Source: Bryobacteraceae bacterium
Lineage (GTDB): Bacteria; Acidobacteriota; Terriglobia; Bryobacterales; Bryobacteraceae
Reading direction: 5' to 3'
Length of the DNA stretch: 10,478 nucleotides
NCBI GenBank assembly: GCA_014379815.1
Contig: JACMLA010000212.1
Coordinates: 1 to 10,478 of the forward strand
In this document: positions 6,460-10,478 of the stretch, in pieces
Numbering within the stretch: the first letter of the stretch is position 1
How the letters are laid out: each line of letters opens with the position of its first letter
Notes under the pieces: generated by a model
What the model saw: the letters and a program-made list of their open reading frames with translations, nothing else
Database searches by the model: none
Told to the model about the DNA's origin: nothing
Position numbers and translations under genes: made by a program

Positions 6460-8582
6460 CTGTACCGCTCTTCGCCGGTGCGATGATTATTACCACAATC
6501 GCGACGGCGTTTCTTCTCGGCGCCGACACCACCCCGGCAAAAATGAAACCTCCTGTAGCGGCAATTCGGCCTCATGAAAACACTAAGCATGGACAAACCC
6601 GGAAAGATCCCTATTATTGGCTCAGGGAACGGACCAACCCCGAAGTTACTTCCTACTTGAAAGCCGAGAACGAATACCTCGAGCGAGGGATGGCCGAGGC
6701 GAAACCGCTGCGCGATACCTTGCTGAATGAGTTCCGGACGCGGATCAAGCAGACTGACGATACCGTGCCGTACCGGCGCGACGGATATCTGTACTATCGC
6801 CGCACGCTGGCCGGGAAGAACTATCAGGTAGTGTGCCGGCGTAAGGATGCGGCGGATGCTCCGGAAGAAGTTCTGGTGGATGGCAACAAGGAAGGCGAGG
6901 GAAAAAGCTATTTCGGACTTGGAGATGTGCAAGTCAGCCCGGATACGAAACTACTGGCGTGGGGCTCAGATTTCGTCGGACGACGTTTCTACACGTTCCG
7001 CTTCCGTGACCTTTCCACCGGGCGTGAACTGCCGGATGTTCTGAAAGACATCTCAACATCGATAGCTTGGGCGAACGATAACAAAACGATCTTCTACACG
7101 AAGAAGGATCCTGAGACGCTCCGCTCCTACCAGGTGTGGCGCCACGTACTGGGAACCGATGCAGCCCGCGACGAGAAAGTGTTTGAGGAGCCCGATACGC
7201 AATTCGATGTCGGTCTCGATACCACCAAGACACGCAAATTCATCTTCATCGTCTCGAATCAGACACTGACTACCGAGTACTTATACCTCGACGCGGACAA
7301 ACCGGACGGCGAGTTTCGTGTATTTTTGCCCCGACAGCGAAACCACGAGTACCATGTCGATCACTTTGGCGACTCGTTCTATATCAGAACTAACGACGGT
7401 TCCAAAGATTTCCGCCTCATGAAAACTCCAGTAGCGAAGATGGAGCGTGAGAACTGGACTGAAGTGATTCCGCACCGCCCCGGTACATTGCTGGCGCGTG
7501 TCGAAATGTTCAAGGATCAAATGGTAGTGATGGAGCGCCGCGCCGGCCTCGTCCACATGGAAGTGCGCCCCTGGTCCGGCACCGGTTCGTATTACATCGA
7601 CTTCGGCGAGCCAGCCTACTCTGCTTCCCTTGCAGAAAACTACGATCTGGATTCTTCTGTGGTTCGCTACAACTACAGCTCGCTGACCACACCCAAATCG
7701 GTCTATGACTTCGAGACAACTTCGAAGAAGAAGACTCTGTTGAAGAGGGATGAGGTACTCGGCGGATTCGACTCCGCTAACTATGTGACTGAGCGGATCT
7801 ATGCCCCTGCTCAGGATGGCGTCCCGGTTCCTGTGTCACTGGTGTATCGGAAGACGACAAAACGTGATGGCTCGGCCCCATTGTTCCAGTACGCTTATGG
7901 ATCTTACGGAATATCGAGCGATGCTGCCTTCAATCCATTCGTCGTTAGTCTGCTGGACCGCGGCTTCGTGTACGCGATTGCGCACATTCGGGGTGGTCAG
8001 GAGAATGGACGCAGCTGGTACGAGGACGGCAAGCTGCTGAAGAAGAAGAATACATTCCGCGACTTTATCTCCGTAACCCAGCATCTGGTTAAGTCAAAAT
8101 ACGCCAATGCGAAGCAGGTGTATGCGCTTGGCGGCAGCGCTGGCGGTCTTCTGATGGGGGCGGTCATGAATATGCGTCCTGATCTTTACCACGGAATCAT
8201 CGCGGCCGTTCCCTTTGTTGACGTGGTAACTACGATGCTGGACGACACGATTCCACTTACTACTTTCGAGTATGACGAGTGGGGCAATCCGAACGACCAG
8301 ACTTACTACGAATACATGATGACTTACTCGCCGTATGATAACGTCGAGAAAAAAGCGTATCCTAATCTGCTGGTCACCACTGGTCTGCACGACTCGCAGG
8401 TACAGTACTGGGAGCCGGCAAAGTGGGTCGCAAAACTCCGGGCTATGAAGACTGACAGCAACAGCCTGTATCTGTACACCAACATGGACGCCGGACACGG
8501 AGGCGCTTCTGCCCGCTACAAGAGGTACGAAGAGATCGCTCTGCAGTACGCATTCCTGCTAACCCTTGCAGGCCGGGCGTAG
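6456..8582 (+). CDS. ptrB: Prolyl oligopeptidase family (S9A) peptidase, oligopeptidase B type
   Basis: Oligopeptidase B cuts short peptides after Arg or Lys. The N-terminal seven-bladed propeller region (about 37-430, starting with RKDPYYWLRE) screens substrates by size, and the C-terminal alpha/beta-hydrolase domain (about 490-705) carries the triad: Ser561 in GGSAGG, Asp646 in GLHDSQV and His681 in AGHGGAS. The S-D (85) and D-H (35) spacings equal those I recall for E. coli PtrB (S532, D617, H652). At the positions of the E. coli basic-residue-binding pair E576/E578, this protein has E605 and D607 in TTFEYDEWGNP, so trypsin-like specificity is likely, with one conservative change. Residues 4-23 are hydrophobic (VPLFAGAMIITTIATAFLLGAD region) and resemble a signal peptide but lack an N-terminal Lys/Arg, so export is uncertain. 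The start is fixed by an in-frame TGA at 6441. No Shine-Dalgarno is visible. The gene converges on the methyltransferase with a 10-base gap. Confidence 0.95.
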   Translation: MTVPLFAGAMIITTIATAFLLGADTTPAKMKPPVAAIRPHENTKHGQTRKDPYYWLRERTNPEVTSYLKAENEYLERGMAEAKPLRDTLLNEFRTRIKQTDDTVPYRRDGYLYYRRTLAGKNYQVVCRRKDAADAPEEVLVDGNKEGEGKSYFGLGDVQVSPDTKLLAWGSDFVGRRFYTFRFRDLSTGRELPDVLKDISTSIAWANDNKTIFYTKKDPETLRSYQVWRHVLGTDAARDEKVFEEPDTQFDVGLDTTKTRKFIFIVSNQTLTTEYLYLDADKPDGEFRVFLPRQRNHEYHVDHFGDSFYIRTNDGSKDFRLMKTPVAKMERENWTEVIPHRPGTLLARVEMFKDQMVVMERRAGLVHMEVRPWSGTGSYYIDFGEPAYSASLAENYDLDSSVVRYNYSSLTTPKSVYDFETTSKKKTLLKRDEVLGGFDSANYVTERIYAPAQDGVPVPVSLVYRKTTKRDGSAPLFQYAYGSYGISSDAAFNPFVVSLLDRGFVYAIAHIRGGQENGRSWYEDGKLLKKKNTFRDFISVTQHLVKSKYANAKQVYALGGSAGGLLMGAVMNMRPDLYHGIIAAVPFVDVVTTMLDDTIPLTTFEYDEWGNPNDQTYYEYMMTYSPYDNVEKKAYPNLLVTTGLHDSQVQYWEPAKWVAKLRAMKTDSNSLYLYTNMDAGHGGASARYKRYEEIALQYAFLLTLAGRA

Positions 8583-8592
8583 CCAGCTACAG

Positions 8593-9786
8593 CTAGGTCG
8601 CGAAGCAGTGGACTATCGTTTCCAGATGGTACGTCTGTGGAAAAAGATCGACCAGTGTCATTGCTTCGATCTGATATCCACTCTCGAGTAGTCCCTGAAG
8701 GTCCCGTGCCAGTGTCGCGGGATCGCAGGCAAGAATCGTCAGCCGTTTTGGACGCAGGCGAATCAGTTCGCGCACCGCGTTCTTGCCGAGGCCGTCTCTG
8801 GGCGGGTCCGCCAGAACGAAATCCGGGGTGGTGTCCAGACCAGTCAGATACTCAGACGTTTCGGCCTTTATCGCTTCAATCGATACACCAGCCCGCTCGG
8901 AGTTAAATCTCAGGTCTGCGACGCCGCTGGCAGAACCTTCTACCGCGGTAACCTGGCCGAAGCGCCTGGCCAGGGGTAACGAGAACAAGCCAACTCCGGC
9001 GTAAAGATCCAATGCCTGTTGCCCCTCTGTAGCGCGGGAGAGGGCCGCATCCACGAGGGCGTCCACGAGAAACCGGTTGACCTGGAAGAAGGAACGCGGT
9101 CCCACCCGAAACCGTTCTGAAGCGGCAAGACAGTCGATTGCGCCTGAGGCATAACCGGGAAGGTGTTCGGCGCACCAGTCGAAGAAATGACGGGCGAGGG
9201 GTTTGCCGGTCTCCAGAACATTCAACTGAACTTCTGTTTCGTTGGTAAACAGCTCGATGATGCTGATGAACTCAGGCCACCGTCGCTCCATCACGAGTTC
9301 GTTTAGAACACCGATCGCTTCGTTTATCCGTGGCGACGATATTGGGCACTTGTCAACGGGACAGAGCGAGTGTGAGCCCATCCGGAGATAGCCGATCTGC
9401 CCATCCTCAACGTGCAACTGAATTCGATTCCGATAGCCCCAGGGATCAGCGGAAATCACGTTTATGTCAGCTGGCGCTTCGAAGCGCCCGACGCGTCGAA
9501 GGACCTCGCGCAGAATGTCTACCTTCTGCGCCAGCTGATATTCATAGGGCGCATGCTGGTAATGGCAACCGCCACAGATTCCGAAATACGGGCAGGGCGC
9601 GGCGACGCGTAGTGGCGCGGGTTTATCGATGTGAATCGCACGGGCGTGAAGCTTATCCACTGGCTCAGCCGTGATTTCTTCTCCTGGCAGGACGAGTGGC
9701 GTCAGGACCACGCGTCCGTCCAGCCGGGATAGTCCGTGGCCTCCATAAACAAGCTTTTCTACGGTGAGTTGCAGTTGGTCAGGCAC
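8593..9786 (-). CDS. rlmD: 23S rRNA (uracil-5-)-methyltransferase, RlmD/RumA family
   Basis: This enzyme uses S-adenosylmethionine to make 5-methyluridine in RNA (U1939 of 23S rRNA for E. coli RlmD). An N-terminal TRAM RNA-binding domain (about 4-58, VEKLVYGGHGLSR) is followed by a 4Fe-4S site: C65-x5-C71-x2-C74 (CPYFGICGGC) and probably C147 in DKCPI, matching the E. coli spacing. The methyltransferase domain shows FFQVN (about 213-217), the SAM loop ALDLYAGVGLFSLPLA (from 238), DPPRDGL, the catalytic Cys354 in ACDPATLARD and the base Glu379 in FPQTYHLE. E. coli has SCNPATLARD, so Asn to Asp after the nucleophile is a small variation. At 397 residues it is a little shorter than E. coli RlmD (433). 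Which RNA base is modified cannot be read: RlmC, RlmCD and some TrmA-like paralogues share this layout. The GTG start at 9786 is the only plausible one, as an in-frame stop lies a few codons upstream and TRAM starts at once. No Shine-Dalgarno is seen. Confidence 0.93.
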   Translation of the reverse strand: MPDQLQLTVEKLVYGGHGLSRLDGRVVLTPLVLPGEEITAEPVDKLHARAIHIDKPAPLRVAAPCPYFGICGGCHYQHAPYEYQLAQKVDILREVLRRVGRFEAPADINVISADPWGYRNRIQLHVEDGQIGYLRMGSHSLCPVDKCPISSPRINEAIGVLNELVMERRWPEFISIIELFTNETEVQLNVLETGKPLARHFFDWCAEHLPGYASGAIDCLAASERFRVGPRSFFQVNRFLVDALVDAALSRATEGQQALDLYAGVGLFSLPLARRFGQVTAVEGSASGVADLRFNSERAGVSIEAIKAETSEYLTGLDTTPDFVLADPPRDGLGKNAVRELIRLRPKRLTILACDPATLARDLQGLLESGYQIEAMTLVDLFPQTYHLETIVHCFAT

Positions 9787-9789
9787 GAT

Positions 9790-9793
9790 AGGA
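9790..9793 (+). promoter_or_regulatory. Candidate Shine-Dalgarno of trpS
   Basis: AGGA lies 10 bases before the trpS ATG, inside the 17-base gap between the divergent starts. It supports the ATG at 9804. It is short and slightly distant, so moderate weight only. Confidence 0.4.
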
Positions 9794-9803
9794 TGGTGTT
9801 TTC

Positions 9804-10478
9804 ATGAGACCACGAGTCTTCTCTGGTATCCAGCCCACCGGAAACCTCCACATCGGCAACTATCTCGGAGCGCTTCGGAACTGGGTGAAGATCCAGTACG
9901 ACTATGAAAGCATTTTCTGCATAGTCGATCTCCATGCGGTTACGCTCTACCAGAATCCGGCGGAATTGCAGGCCAAGATCCGGGAGACTGCGGGTATCTT
10001 CCTGGCGGCAGGCATCGATCCAAAACATTCTGCGATGATCGTGCAGTCCGCAGTCTCGGGGCACGCGGAACTCGCGTGGATGCTGACATGTGTCACTCCC
10101 ATCGGGTGGCTGTATCGGATGACGCAGTTCAAAGCGAAATCCGAGGCTCAGGATACGGTGGGTGATGGCCTGCTGCAGTATCCCGTTCTCATGGCGGCTG
10201 ACATTCTGCTGTATCAGGCGGGACTGGTTCCCGTGGGAGACGATCAGGCTCAGCATCTGGAGCTTGCGCGCGATATCGCCCAGCGTTTCAACTCGCTCTA
10301 CAACGACACATTTGTGATGCCGGAAACAAGGTTACCGGCGGTCGGCGCACGCGTTATGGGGCTCGACGAACCGGATAAAAAGATGAGCAAGTCGGCTCCG
10401 GGCTCGAATCACGCGATTGCTCTTCTGGATGACCCCGCGCTGATTCGCAAAAAGTTTTCGAAGGCCACCACCGACTCC
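9804..10478 (+). CDS. trpS: Tryptophanyl-tRNA synthetase (5' part; runs off right edge)
   Basis: This class I synthetase charges tRNA-Trp with tryptophan in the cytoplasm. The frame is open from ATG 9804 to the last base, giving 225 residues of an expected 330 or so. It starts [20 protein letters not shown], where the HIGH-type ATP motif is TGNLHIGN (12-19). Further marks are [21 protein letters not shown] with M130 and D133 (the counterpart of the Asp that reads the indole nitrogen, Asp132 in the Geobacillus enzyme, from memory), [22 protein letters not shown], and KMSKS at 193-197 preceded by DEPDK. The sequence ends soon after, in the region leading to the anticodon-binding part. It is divergent from the methyltransferase gene with only 17 bases between start codons, so its promoter must overlap that gene unless the transcript is nearly leaderless. 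No oddity is seen in the catalytic core. Confidence 0.97.
   Translation, partial: MRPRVFSGIQPTGNLHIGNYLGALRNWVKIQYDYESIFCIVDLHAVTLYQNPAELQAKIRETAGIFLAAGIDPKHSAMIVQSAVSGHAELAWMLTCVTPIGWLYRMTQFKAKSEAQDTVGDGLLQYPVLMAADILLYQAGLVPVGDDQAQHLELARDIAQRFNSLYNDTFVMPETRLPAVGARVMGLDEPDKKMSKSAPGSNHAIALLDDPALIRKKFSKATTDS

Noticed and set aside
6207..6932. Minus-strand open frame of 241 codons across the hydrolase/oligopeptidase junction
   Set aside because: It is antisense to two genes with intact catalytic motifs and has no family features.
8578..8600. Inverted-repeat-like TAGC/GCTA words in the convergent gap as a shared terminator
   Set aside because: The stems are about 4 bp with no T run on either strand.

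Overview
The window is about 10.5 kb of compact bacterial chromosome, moderately GC-rich (not computed; impression mid-50s %). It shows no mobile element, tRNA, rRNA or CRISPR. Protein style suggests Acidobacteriota, perhaps the Solibacter/Bryobacter side: the permease with a long Pro/Gly-rich loop after its first membrane segment, the PcrA-type helicase with a Tudor-like tail, and the family wording of the hydrolase and peptidase. That placement is inference from recall and no database was consulted.

Layout. A plus-strand run covers 1-8582: the 3' two thirds of ppk1 (polyphosphate kinase 1), a PcrA/UvrD helicase, a 52-residue very basic protein, an amino acid permease of the APC superfamily, a BD-FAE-like alpha/beta hydrolase, and a prolyl-oligopeptidase-family enzyme of the oligopeptidase B type. 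A convergent minus-strand gene (8593-9786) encodes an iron-sulfur RNA uracil-5-methyltransferase of the RlmD/RumA type. Seventeen bases beyond its start the plus-strand trpS begins and runs off the right edge. No gap exceeds 75 bases, so there is no unexplained long intergenic stretch.

How the genes may work together. The helicase, basic mini-protein and permease are joined by 4-base stop/start overlaps (ATGA at 3947-3950, GTGA at 4102-4105), which implies one transcript and translational coupling. The peptidase starts 7 bases after the hydrolase stop. The permease, hydrolase and oligopeptidase could form a small peptide and amino acid scavenging group. ppk1, the helicase, the methyltransferase and trpS are housekeeping genes.

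The least ordinary item is the 52-residue basic ORF wedged between the helicase and the permease. I recognise no named function for it. I did not find a convincing new defence, mobile or RNA-guided system.
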